This document shows, one piece after another, positions 53,712 to 64,000 of a stretch of 64,000 nt of DNA. The stretch comes from Paraphoma chrysanthemicola (taxonomy: Eukaryota > Ascomycota > Dothideomycetes > Pleosporales > Phaeosphaeriaceae): contig JAGMWG010000006.1 in NCBI GenBank assembly GCA_020744225.1, positions 186,001-250,000 on the forward strand. The letters are read 5' to 3'. How positions within the stretch are numbered: the stretch's first letter is position 1; each line of letters begins with the position of its first letter. The position numbers and the translations under genes are program-made. The notes below the pieces were generated by a model. It ran no database searches. It had not been told where the DNA came from and saw only the letters and a program-made list of their open reading frames with translations.

Positions 53712-55008
53712 ATGGCAGGCTTCATCCAGAAAGGCCTCAAGAACGTCCTGCAGAAGAACCCAAACGATGTCGTCTTCCTGTCCGCACTTCGCACACCGGT
53801 GACGCGGGCAAAGAAGGGTGGGCTGAGAGACGCCTACGACCATGAACTGCTCGGAGCTGTACGTTCGTTCTGTACCCTTCTCCAATACCACCCACTGATA
53901 GTATCCATAGGTTCTCAAAGCCACAATCTCCAAGTTTCCCAACCTCGATCCGGCCAAGATAGACGATGTATGCATCGGCACCGTCCTCGCTGAGCTCGGC
54001 GGCTCAAAAGCTGGTCGCATGGCGATGAACCACATCGGCATTCCCACCACCACATCCTTCTCCACAACGAACCGCGCATGCGCATCCGGACTTAGCGCCA
54101 TAACAAACATTGCAAATTCAATCGCAGTTGGGCAAATAGATGTCGGCATCGCAGGAGGTATGGAGAGCATGACACGCAACTACGGCAGCAGAGCTATTCC
54201 CACCGAACTCTGGCCCGAACTCAGAGACAGCCCTGTCAAGGACGCAAAGGACTGCATAATGAGCATGGGCATCACATCTGAGAACGTCGCGTCAAGATAC
54301 GGCGTCAACCGCGCCGACCAAGACGCGTTTGCCGCACAATCGCAACTCCGGGCGGCCAAAGCACAAAAAGAAGGCAAATTCGACTCGGAAATCGTGCCCG
54401 TCACCACCCGCTGGATCGAGCCCGAGAATCCCGAAGACGTCAAGACAGTAACCGTTACGAAAGACGATGGCATTCGGGGAAACACGACAGTCGAGAAACT
54501 GGCCTCGATGAAACCAGCCTTCAAAGCAGACGGAACAAGCACAGCAGGAAACAGCAGCCAAGTCAGCGACGGCGCATCCGCAGCACTCATGATGCGCCGC
54601 AGCACCGCAACCGCCCTCGGCCTTGAACGCGAAATCATCGGTAAATGGGCAGGCACACAAGTCACCGGCTGCGCGCCCGATGAAATGGGCATCGGCCCTG
54701 CTCTCGCGATTCCAAAACTGCTGGCCTACACCGGGCTGGAGACGTCGGACGTGAATGTCTGGGAAATCAACGAGGCGTTTGCGTCGCAGGCGTTGTATGT
54801 TGTGCGGAAATTGGGCTTGGAGGATAAGATGGACCGTGTGAATCCGAATGGTGGTGCGATTGCGTTGGGACATCCGTTGGGCGCGACGAGTGGGCGTATG
54901 TTGGCGACGTTGTTGGCGGAGATGGGCAGGACGGGCGAGCAGGTTGGTGTGCTGAGTAAGTGTATTGGTACGGGGATGGGGATGGCGAGTTTGATTGTTA
55001 GGGAGTAG
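53712..55008 (+). CDS. 3-ketoacyl-CoA thiolase / acetyl-CoA acyltransferase
   Basis: Two exons (53712-53858 and 53911-55008), intron 52 nt, give 414 residues. Thiolase catalytic residues are clear: acyl-accepting Cys106 in NRACASGL, His in AIALGHPLGA and Cys in SKCIGTGMG. The N-terminus is short and Lys-rich (MAGFIQKGLKNVLQKNP); I see no PTS2 nonapeptide and the C-terminus VRE is not a PTS1, so a mitochondrial or cytosolic location is more likely than peroxisomal, though the latter is usual for beta-oxidation thiolases. The enzyme cleaves 3-ketoacyl-CoA to acetyl-CoA. Confidence 0.9.
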
Positions 55009-55112
55009 GATGTTTGATAGGAAGGGAATGGAAGATTTTATCAATGAAAAGTGAATTGATTTGGGTATCTTGAAACTACAGGATGCGCTTGGATGATGTG
55101 GAATATTTGTGT

Positions 55113-55893
55113 CTAGGCTGTGGCTTTGGTATTGCCCTTCTTTTTCTTCTTCTTTGACCGCTCGGCTAGGATCTCGTCGAGGTAGCTGGTTGCTTTGGGC
55201 TTGCTTCTGCTTGGCATTGACTTCGGCGCTCTCGTAGGCGGAATCTCTTCATCTTCGTCGTCCTTCTGCTGCGTGCTGTCTGCCTCGTGCTGCGCTTCGC
55301 CATTACCGTCGGGCAACTTCTCCTCATTGCTAACTGACACCGCACCTCTAGTTTCTTCATCTTCAAGATCAGCAGGCTCTATTTTAGCCTTCGCGGTCCG
55401 CCTTCTCTTCGACTTGAACGTAGCAGCCCGGCCCTCCTCCTCGTCTTCGCTCTCCTCCTTCTTTGCATGTGGCCGATCATGTTTGAATGGCTGTGGCTTG
55501 GCACCTAGTCTCGACGCATTTTGCTGGGCAGCAAGATGCACTTTTGCTTTCTTCTTTCCAATTAATTGCTCCAGGAGTTTGTCGCTTGAAGTTAAGGTGC
55601 GCCTGGTGAAGCTGCCGTCTGCAAAGTCTTTTGGGCGCATCCCGCCAATGCCAAGACTATGTTTGTGTCAACGGAAGTTTTGTATATGAAGACGCGAAAG
55701 GGCACACATACGCTTCCGGGTCAGCATACTCCTTCTTGAGGTCTTCGTCTTCATCTTCTTGGGTTGGAGCAGCCGTAGTCGCATGTGATTCGGGCGCTGG
55801 TCCTAGCATTGCAGCCAATCGCCTCTGCGAATTCGCCTGCATGAGGCTGAGTTTATTCGCGAGCACATCTCCATCATTGTTCCTCTTGGACAT
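55113..55893 (-). CDS. DUF3245-like nuclear/nucleolar-type protein
   Basis: Two exons (55893-55712 and 55656-55113), intron 55 nt, give 241 residues. The N-terminus (LANKLSLMQANSQRRLAAMLGP) and the C-terminal SYLDEILAERSKKKKKK match the DUF3245 family of fungi. The middle has several Lys/Arg-rich (KSKRRRTAKAK) and Asp/Glu-rich segments of the kind found in ribosome-biogenesis or nuclear proteins; function is unknown. Its stop is about 100 bp from the thiolase stop (convergent). Confidence 0.75.
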
Positions 55894-56118
55894 GATGCGC
55901 GACTTGTTTTCCCAAGTTGAAGTTCGATATTAAAAGTGTTCGCGGCCGGGAGTGGACTTTTCGAGGACCCCGGACCCGGTAAATTGTCGGAGCGCTAGAG
56001 ACGTTCCGCAACAACCTTGTGAAGCAGCAGCAGCAGCAGCACCAAGCTCCCTCCCCAGCTCCATCAGCGACCCGCCTCTACGACAAACTCGGTGGTGTGA
56101 CTGTGAAATCAGATCACC
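55894..56118. promoter_or_regulatory. shared divergent promoter with CAG tract
   Basis: 225 bp between divergent ATGs. A CAG repeat (six units) lies at 56023-56040 and would sit in the 5' leader of the succinyl-CoA ligase transcript. Confidence 0.45.
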
Positions 56119-57751
56119 ATGTACAACCTTGCTCGTGCTCGGCCGCTAGCCACCGCTCTCCGAGCTGCCGTACGTCCCCACCATGGCGCTGCGACTGCCA
56201 AAAAGCCTCTGACGCAGTGTGCATCGCAATTGAGGAAGCATACTGACACGTCGTAGCAGGCACCAGTGAAGCGCGCTGCTTTCCAGCAAAGGAGAGGCCT
56301 GGCGATACACGAATACAGGTCCGCGGCGCTACTCGAATCGGTACGGAAGACCCGCGATATATACGACACCACGGCCAGGACAGAAGGCTAATATGGGAGC
56401 AGTACGGCATTGGCGTGCCCAAGGGCGGAGTTGCGACCAACGCGACAGAGGCAGAGAGCATTGCTAAGAGCATTGGTACGCGCCATGGGAAAGGCACCGT
56501 GGCTCAAGGCTAATATTCATAGGCGGGGAGGATGCCGTTATCAAGGCCCAGGTTCTGGCTGGAGGCCGTGGAAAGGGTACCTTTGACAATGGCTTCAAGG
56601 GCGGTGTCAGAGTCGTCTACTCGTATGCTACTCAGCCAACAACACCTCCGCGCTCGATCCCTAACAAACCCACAGTCCCCGGGAAGCGGCTATCCTCGCT
56701 GACCAGATGATCGGCCATAAGCTCATCACCAAGCAAACCGGAGCCGCTGGCCGGCTCTGCCAGTCCGTCTTCATCGTCGAGCGCAAGTTTGCCCGCCGAG
56801 AGTTCTACCTCGCCATCCTCATGGACCGCGCATCACAAGGACCCGTCATTGTGGCTTCGTCGCAAGGTGGCATGGACATTGAGACTGTCGCCAAGGAGCA
56901 CCCGGAGGCCATCATCACCACACCGATCGACATCCACAAGGGTGTCACCGACGAGATTGCGCGCAACATTGCGACCGAGCTCGGTTTCTCGGAGCAGTGC
57001 ATCGAGGATGCCAAGGACACCATCCAGAAGCTGTACAAGGTCTTCATGGAGAAGGATGCCACTCAGATTGAGATCAACCCTCTCTCTGAGACCACAGACC
57101 ACCAGGTCCTTGCCATGGACGCCAAGCTGAACTTCGACGACAACGCCGACTTCCGCCAGAAGGAGGTTTTCGACTGGAGGGACGTAACCCAGGAAGACGC
57201 AGATGAGGTCAAGGCCGCCGAGGTCGGCCTCAACTTCATCAAGCTGGACGGTGATATTGGCTGCCTCGTCAACGGTGCCGGTCTCGCCATGGCCACCATG
57301 GACATCATCAAGCTGAACGGCGGTGCGCCCGCTAACTTCTTGGACGTCGGTGGCGGTGCGACACCCGAGGCTATCCGACAGGCTTTTGACCTCATCACCA
57401 GCGACCCCAAGGTCACTGCCATCTTCGTCAACATCTTCGGTGGTATCGTGCGCTGCGACGCTATTGCCAAGGGCCTGATCCAGGTCGTCGAGCAGATGAA
57501 CCTCAAGACACCAGTCATTGCTAGATTGCAGGGTACCAACATGGAGCAGGCACACAAGCTCGTAAGTTCCATAATCTCTTAAATTATCACCAAAACCGCT
57601 ACTAACACCTTCCCAGCTCAACGACTCAGGCCTCAAGATCTTCTCCATCGACGACCTCCAAGCCGCCGCCGAGAAGTCGGTCCAGTTCTCAAAGGTGGTC
57701 AAGATGGCGCGCGACATTGACGTCGGCGTCGAATTCACTCTCGGTATTTAA
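56119..57751 (+). CDS. LSC2: succinyl-CoA ligase beta subunit, mitochondrial
   Basis: Six exons (56119-56169, 56260-56340, 56403-56475, 56523-56622, 56676-57561, 57617-57751) give 441 residues, normal for the family. The enzyme makes succinate and ATP/GTP from succinyl-CoA in the TCA cycle. A mitochondrial presequence opens the protein (MYNLARARPLATALRAA...RRGLAIHEY). The ATP-grasp part has KAQVLAGGRGKG, and the C-terminal ligase domain has NGAGLAMATMDIIKLNGG and NIFGGIVRCDAIAKG. Intron phases all agree. Intron 1 has a tandem TAGCAG acceptor (56257/56260), which could add one Gln in the presequence; intron 5 has a perfect ACTAAC branch. Confidence 0.93.
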
Positions 57752-60424
57752 GCTCCGTTCTACAGAGCCCTTTCCCGCTGACATGGTTTCGAGGCCTTTA
57801 AGATTGGCTCGGCCAAGGGGGAGAATTGTATCGCGCGGTGACTTGTGCTTGTATAGTTTCATTTTGCTGGAGAAGAGGAAAGAACAGGAATGTACCTAGA
57901 TGCATGAAGCGATGTTTGATTGCTGATTTTTTTGGTGCTTGATTGTTGATGTTTTTACCCCTTGGTGTGCGGATTTGCGCGCGCGTGTGCTAGCTTCATA
58001 TGTGGAAAGATGGTGATGGCTGACGATGGATAGGCTAATTTGCGATATTTGGCCGTTCGCTCAATCGATATGTCGGAGAGATTCACGCGCGTCTCACGTC
58101 CCGCCTAACGATATCCCGAGCTAGGAGCCCACGACGACACTCACTAAAGGACGTATGGAGTCAGGAAGTAACCATGTACGGTTACAAAAGCGGGTAATGT
58201 TCTGCAAGACAGGCCACATCGAGGCGGACATATTTTCGCATTGTTTGGGTTTTGATCGGGCTATTGTGAAGCAGGTTTTAACCAGGAATTAAGAGGTTAG
58301 CTTGGGAAATTGTACACGCTTGCTTCAATTACATGGTCAATCAGCAACATGTGATGTACTCCAATCATGGAGCCATACCGCGAAAGTCCCTGAACAGGAG
58401 TACATGGCATGTATTGCAGTCGTTTTGCGTCGTATACACGTGCATATTACAGCGAGATGCATTTGAATAGGAAAGGTAGTCGACGAGGCGGGGACGTGGA
58501 AAACATGGGGCGCGAATGGTCTGCGCTTTTGGGAAAAAGTGAGACGGAAAGACATATGCCCGATCCAGGTGTGTTTTGAGACGCCGAGGGGACGATTTGG
58601 ATGGTGGATGCAAGAGGTGAGGGTGTTGGTGGGTGAATGCTCCCGGCGCAAAACGTGAAGATTCTGGAACATGCGTTGTGCAACGATGGCTTTTGAGATG
58701 ACTTGGAACGGCATGAAGCGCAGCGGGTTCAATCTCGAGGGATACATGGCAAAACCTTTTTGATTTGTTGGCAGTTGATGGGTAAAGGAGATTTGACTAG
58801 GGAGAAAGTCATCGCTGTGTGATGCGCTGCTGTAAAGCTGGAAGGAGACAACATAAGTCAATATCGTACTCATTTCAGGAAGAAGGACTGAACAGAGCAC
58901 ATGGAAGGCATGTATGCGAGATTTGGAACCCTCGAAATTTCTACTGATATAGTAAGAAAAATAGACAGGAAAGCTGAGAGAAGCGGTTTATATACCCCAT
59001 TCTTCCTTGGTACACAGAACAGTGGGAACGAGAGGAACAGCACCGTGTCGTCGTAGCATATTCTCATTAGGGCATCAATGCGTTTTACGACGATTCTCAA
59101 TCGAGTCCTGGATATTAAAGACTTGGTATATGTTTTAGATTGGATCAAGCCATGTACATGCTCCCTAGAATTTCCCAGCGTGGACCTCCAGCATCAAAAC
59201 GAGAGTGACGCGATTTGGTGGTGAGTGGAGGGCGATACATTGCATAATGATGAAGTGAAAGGTTTTATAGACATTAAGGGAAGTAGCGATAAGAAGAAAG
59301 AAGAACGAAAGGACCGCGAAATCCGATGATCTATGCGGAGTGTTCGGCGATGATTCGACATCCCTCGTACTATTGAGTTATTCTGAGATAGATGCCGGCT
59401 TGCGAGCTTTCATGATACACGTCGCTTTTGCGCAGTCTAGGAGTTTCCACACCTTACAGTTCTGAACGTTTTAGCACCGAGCGTTCTACGGCAGAGTACT
59501 GTGTCTGCGCGCAGGATAATCGTGCCCGGATTTGGCGGTGCCTTGCGTTCATATCGATGGTAATGGAGCAGTGCGACTAGGGATACGCTACTAAAGGCGT
59601 ACTGACTGTGCTCGGCGGGCAATCGCGACGATTTCTTGAGTGACTAGTCCAATCATCTGCACGACACTGTTCCGAGAAGTGCGCTCTGATTTTGTTTTCC
59701 TTCTGAGTGCAGCGTGAAGCCACTACAGATCGAAAAGCTATTCGCGACTTGAAATGAATATAGTTCTAATGTGTAGCTAGGGAAAGCTAGATGATAGATT
59801 TGCTCGTCATGAGAGAAGACGAGCCAAAAGACGTCGCAGCATGCCACGTCGATTCGATGTGAGTCGAAGACGACGGTTTCCTGCGCTGACAGAGCCTATT
59901 GAGGCTGAGGCGCTAATTGTCTCTGACGCTCACAGAGGCGAAACACGTTGCTCCAACACGTGAACCCACGTACTCCCCACCGCATTGCCGCGACAGCACA
60001 TAATCCACTTCAGGTCATCCTCGTTTCACTCGCAATGCAGTTTCGATGACACGCAAAGAATAAACACAGGCACCACGGCACTCGTGGACACCTGTATAGC
60101 GAGGCTGGGTCACACCTGACAAACAGTGGCGCCTTCGCACCGCACGCAGTATTGGATACGAACGCCCCAGGCATCGGGTGTGTATGACCTGATCCGGTCT
60201 GCCCTGCGGTCCTCGCCGCCTGACAGTGGGCGCGCGGTCTCACCCATGATGATCCAGGATGTGGCTACGCGCTCAGCCGTACAGGTCGAGGCTGAGCCAC
60301 CACCAGCGGAGTCGGTATACCCGTCAGCATCCCTCAGCGGCCCCAACCTATATTCCTACCTGCTTGTCTTTTTCATCGTCATTCACTTCAACTTCTTGAG
60401 CGCGTGCACGCTGCAGGTCGAAAC
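57752..60424. other. gap: 2.7 kb with no convincing gene
   Basis: The longest gene-poor stretch in the window. Minus-strand frames at 58337-58900 (187 codons) and 58870-59148 are long but read like random composition, with many Thr/His/Pro/Cys codons. The first 600 bp should be the 3' flank of LSC2. Long untranslated or non-coding transcripts cannot be excluded. Confidence 0.4.
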
Positions 60425-62588
60425 ATGAGGACTTTCACAGGTAGCATCGCTGTGACGGATTTCGCTTCACAGAGTAAAGCGGGGTCGCCTTCACCCCGCG
60501 AAGCATCGCTATCGACACTCCAGGCTTTTGGGCTGGATAGCCCACTCCAGAGCCCACCGTTGCAAAGTCGCCGCGAAAGAGCAAGGAAATGGCAGCGATC
60601 TCGCTCTGCACCTCATCGACACATTCCATTCGGGAAACCTTCGCGACGGAGCACATTCGAGGTCTCTCCTCCACCAAGCAAAGTTCAGTCATCGCATCGC
60701 GACATCCAGACACAACACGATGGGGACAGCATCTCGCAGCTGCGTAAAGAAGTAATTTCTCTCTTCATATCGATTACGAGAGCAGACGGAAGTCCGTTGC
60801 AATGTTCCCAATCTTCAGCCTCGAGACGTCCCAAATCAGTGGACTTGAAAACCCTGTTGGCAACAGAATACTCGAGTGAAAGGCTGCCTCCGACACAGGA
60901 ACATCCGATCAAACGCGAATTCAACTCTCTGGAATGGTTCCGCCAGAAGGATCTTCTGAATCGTGAATTAAAGAGACTTCTAAGTTGGAACCTGGAGGCT
61001 TCGGCTACAGCCAATGCACTCGGTGAGGAGGTGACACAGGCCAATCAAGCTGAGATTGTTGCCGACGCTTTTTCCGGCATTGGAAAAGCTTTGATAGAAC
61101 GTGAGTTGCCCAGATCGTAACACGGGCATTTTGCTAAACGAATCAGTGCTTGCAGATGATATGCTATTTGAGGGATGTGTTGCCAGAATCGAGCGTTTGA
61201 TTCGAAATGTCAGACATGGTGTCCTGATAAATGGAGACTCACACAGCGAGCCAGAGGGCAGCCCATTCGACAGGATACAGACTGCTATAAACTACCTTTT
61301 CGAGCCCGAGCCACTCAGAAGAAAGAACACTGCCGCAGGTCCTGATTCAATCGCGCTATCTATTCCTCATTCGACTCTCCCTGATCATACTGGTATCGAT
61401 CGTTCAACGCAGAAGGCACAGAAAGTGGATCACTTGCAAAGACGCCAAAAACCTCGATTCCTGGTCGATGATGAAGACGAAGACACAGTAATTAGTGACT
61501 CGCCCAACGCTGATCTGACGCACGAGAGGCCAGGCAAAGAAGCACATGATACCGCCATCACCACTCAATCTATGGCAGCACCTACAGCCAGGGAGAATGG
61601 TAGCGAGGGCAAGGTAGTACTCGAAATCGCGAACCGGCTTGACGCCTTTGAAAAGGCTTCAAACCTTCAGAAGTCAGAGGCTTCCGCAGAGGACCAAAAG
61701 GACGAAAGGCCTCGCATCAAGAGGCTTTCGAGCACCGAGTTTCCGCGCGAACCTTCTGAAATATCGGCCGTCATTGATAGCTTTGCCAAAATGAGCATCG
61801 CGTCTCAGTTTTCGTCCACCGCTATCACTGAAGAGCTGTTGAAACTCGCGCGAACGAAGCGAGCAGCATCATCGATGGGACACCCTTCGGAAGCCTCAAA
61901 GGTACTATGCCGATTCGATCAGATTCTCGCTCTCACTGCGAGTCTTCCTCATTGGAAGATCTATATCTGCGTCGATCACAAGCAGCAGGAGCATGCGAAA
62001 TCAGCAATGTCTCTAATCTACTTCAGCCTTCTCGAAGAAACGGTTAGCTGTGCAGTATCAGCCTCGGAGGCACTTCAGGAAGACTTGAATGACGGTAACA
62101 TCTCCACAGAAGTCAAGCGAAATGTGGATTTCTTTTGTGCTTGTATTCAGCGCTTATCAGGTGTACAGCAGTCGGTGAAAGGTACCTTCGACGCCTTTCA
62201 ACACCAACTGGACCGTGTCGTTTCGAAACTCAGCCTTCTGGATACGTTAGTTGAATCTATGCCATGTGCTGCATCACATGATGATGCAATCACGACAGAT
62301 GACCATTCTTCCGCTGAGAAGGAAGAAGGTACGTCTATGGCAGATGCAAAGGATACCGATACGCCCGCAACCTGCGAAGACAAGATCTTCTTCCACGAAT
62401 ATGAACCCTTAGCGCTTGCTTGTTATTTGTCGGCAAACAGCGGAGCATGTGGCTCTATACATGCGTCAGATGAGGAAGTTTTGAACAACTTAGAGGCAAT
62501 GTCTGTAGAGGATTTGTTCGGTCTGGAGGAGCCAGAGATCAAGGAGGAAGAGAACAGCTTGGCGGTACCACCTGAAGTGGAATCATAG
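60425..62588 (+). CDS. uncharacterised 705-residue protein
   Basis: Two exons (60425-61100 and 61147-62588) joined by a 46-nt phase-1 intron (GTGAGT to AATCAG) give 705 residues; the join reads IGKALIELLADDMLFEG. Residues 1-90 are Ser/Pro/Arg-rich (SPLQSPPLQSRRERARKW). The middle holds short helical blocks (FRQKDLLNRELKRLLSWNLEA; GCVARIERLIRNVRHG) and a helical region around residues 430-580 (ILALTASLPHWKIYICVD; LDRVVSKLSLLDTL). The tail is acidic (NLEAMSVEDLFGLEEP). It contains no domain I can name. The start at 60425 was chosen over a GTG 21 bp upstream. Confidence 0.7.
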
Positions 62589-63145
62589 CGATCGCATTCA
62601 TGGAGTTACAATTTTTCCACTATTTACCAGATACATTTGACATTTATGCCACCAGCAATGTTCGTGACCGATTACTGTGAATGGATGCGGCTCTCGGAAA
62701 ATTGCATTATTAGCACGTCTCTGGTGTTGCTCGGCATTTAGCAGGATTACTTCCGGTCAAACATAAGACCGTACGCAAATTTCGCCTGCTTGCTGCTGCG
62801 GGCACTCACATGTGCCTCAAGGCTGAGAGCTGAAGGAGGGATTCGCACCAAATGGTGGGGGCTGAATGCACCAAGCCCCTACACCACGCCACACGCCATT
62901 GTTATTGGCTGGAACAACATCATTGTGCAGGACGTGTAGGCGGCGCAGCACATGGGCCGACCCATGCGTCTAACCTGAACATGGTATCCTCAATAGGCTC
63001 ACCGGCAGGGCTATATCCCGCTCCATGAATAAACTCTTGGTACGCCCATTTCTCTAGCTTTCTCTAAACCCACCAGAACTAGAATCGACCTTTGTAACCA
63101 GCAATCCTCATCACGCAGGCGGCATTATTTGTGACATACATCAAG
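62589..63145. other. gap: no gene seen
   Basis: Between two genes on the plus strand. Contains the promoter of the NLR-like gene; nothing else recognised. Confidence 0.45.
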
Positions 63146-64000
63146 ATGGTGTGTATGAATTTTGGCAACATCGTATATATCGCTGATGATCGTTTCAGAG
63201 CGGCCTCGAAGTGTTGGGTGGCATCAGCGCCATCATAAGCATCATAGAGGCATCGGTCAAAGTAGCAGATAGGATATCAGAAGCTCGAGACAAGGATGGC
63301 TGGACGAACCTCATCGATCAAAATCGTAAGGACATGAGATCGTTGCAACAGATTGTGGAGATCGTCGGACAGGAGGAAGCGTTGCATACCAAAGACATTA
63401 TTGAAGAAGTCGCCGAGATCTCGGAATTGGCGACGAAAGTATTAGAGTTGTTGAAGACAATGGAAGGTTCTGGGTCCCTCAGCAACTTCCAGAATGGAAA
63501 GAAGTGGAAGACCCAGCTCCTGGACTTGAACTCAAGTATCTCCAAGGCCAAGGGAACCTTGACCCTCAAGATCGAGAGCGCCCACGTCGGGCTCACATTG
63601 GATAACAACAAGAAGTATGCTGTGCAGATGCAAAAAATCGAGAATGTGGAATCGCACCTGAAGAAATTGGTTGACGATTTTGATTGCCTCGATATTAGCA
63701 AAGTAGTTAGAGGACGAAAACCCCGACGTTTGTATCCCATGTCTCAGTCTATTTGCGTTCATATCTAATGCTGGCTACTACAGATGATGGGACCATCCCA
63801 CTCGGAGATAAAGACCTCGTGGTCCTCGGCTTGCAAGCAGAGAAAGGTCCATACCAGGACGGCTCTCGCTTGATCGATAACAACTTGACACTTGACCAAG
63901 CCATGATGATCAATGGCACTATCGGCACAGAAGGCTTCATTGAGCCAAAGCATGTCAAGATCATCAACAACGTAGCGCGCCATCAGTCAGTGTTAGTGAA
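63146..64000 (+). CDS. 5' part of a NACHT/NLR-type protein (N-terminal domain), cut by the right edge
   Basis: Exon 1 carries only the ATG (63146-63148) before a GTGTGT intron; exon 2 is 63199-63727 and exon 3 runs from 63784 to the window end, with phases matching. The protein starts MSGLEVLGGISAIISIIEAS and continues with amphipathic helices (RISEARDKDGWTNLIDQNRK, EEVAEISELATKVLELLKTM), the layout of the N-terminal domain found before NACHT/P-loop NTPases in fungal NLR proteins. Exon 3 adds TIPLGDKDLVVLGLQAEKGP. No NTPase motif is seen before the edge. The intron-2 donor is GTTTGT. Confidence 0.65.

Noticed and set aside
53720..53770. PTS2 peroxisomal signal in the thiolase
   Set aside because: The spacing K-x-x-x-x-x-x-Q does not meet the nonapeptide pattern at its second and last positions.
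58337..58900. 187-codon minus-strand ORF
   Set aside because: Composition is not gene-like, no domain, no supporting splice sites.

Overview
The window is a piece of a filamentous ascomycete genome (Pezizomycotina). The evidence is short spliceosomal introns of about 41 to 121 nt with GT-AG ends and CTRAY-like branch points, gene families typical of these fungi (HET domain, fungal rhodopsin-like membrane protein, UPF0303, HRI1, MCP1, RDS1-like, Gal80-like), and dense genes on both strands. A dothideomycete is my best guess from the mix of families, but that is inference. I rebuilt exon structures by hand by matching intron phase; every spliced CDS reported is in frame across its junctions unless stated.

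Layout. 0-4.8 kb: a possible divergent gene leaving the left edge, a regular array of CGG triplets spaced 11 bp apart, a GH13 alpha-glucosidase, an MCP1-like mitochondrial membrane protein and a C2H2 protein. 5.6-7.4 kb: two tandem members of an uncharacterised Cys/Trp-tail family, one ending at a TAG exactly where its neighbour has a conserved Trp. 8.8-15.6 kb: a seven-helix rhodopsin-type protein, an APC-family permease and biotin-protein ligase. 16.4-21.5 kb: a fragmented short gene, an acidic-tail protein, a UPF0303 protein and a secreted RDS1-like protein. 22.6-35.6 kb: housekeeping block with TRM1, a two-helix membrane protein, HRI1, ribosomal protein eL13, a coiled-coil protein and a large leucine-rich-repeat protein sharing a bidirectional promoter.

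36-48 kb is accessory in character: a HET-domain gene, a cytochrome P450, a Gal80-like Gfo/Idh/MocA protein, scattered ORF fragments and a tandem pair of homeodomain plus C2H2 transcription factors whose homeodomains both lack the usual recognition-helix Trp. 48.5-57.8 kb returns to core metabolism: a MetE-like methyltransferase, a GRE2-like reductase, NTF2 (six coding exons, including a 4-nt first coding part and a 21-nt micro-exon), a 3-ketoacyl-CoA thiolase, a DUF3245-like protein and the beta subunit of succinyl-CoA ligase. After a 2.7-kb stretch with no convincing gene come an uncharacterised 705-residue protein and the 5' end of a gene whose N-terminus resembles the N-terminal domain of fungal NACHT/NLR proteins, cut by the right edge.

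Functional links are modest: the alpha-glucosidase, its CGG array and the divergent start could be a small maltose-use locus; thiolase and succinyl-CoA ligase are both acyl-CoA enzymes but show no sign of co-regulation. No tRNA, rRNA, CRISPR or intact transposon was seen.
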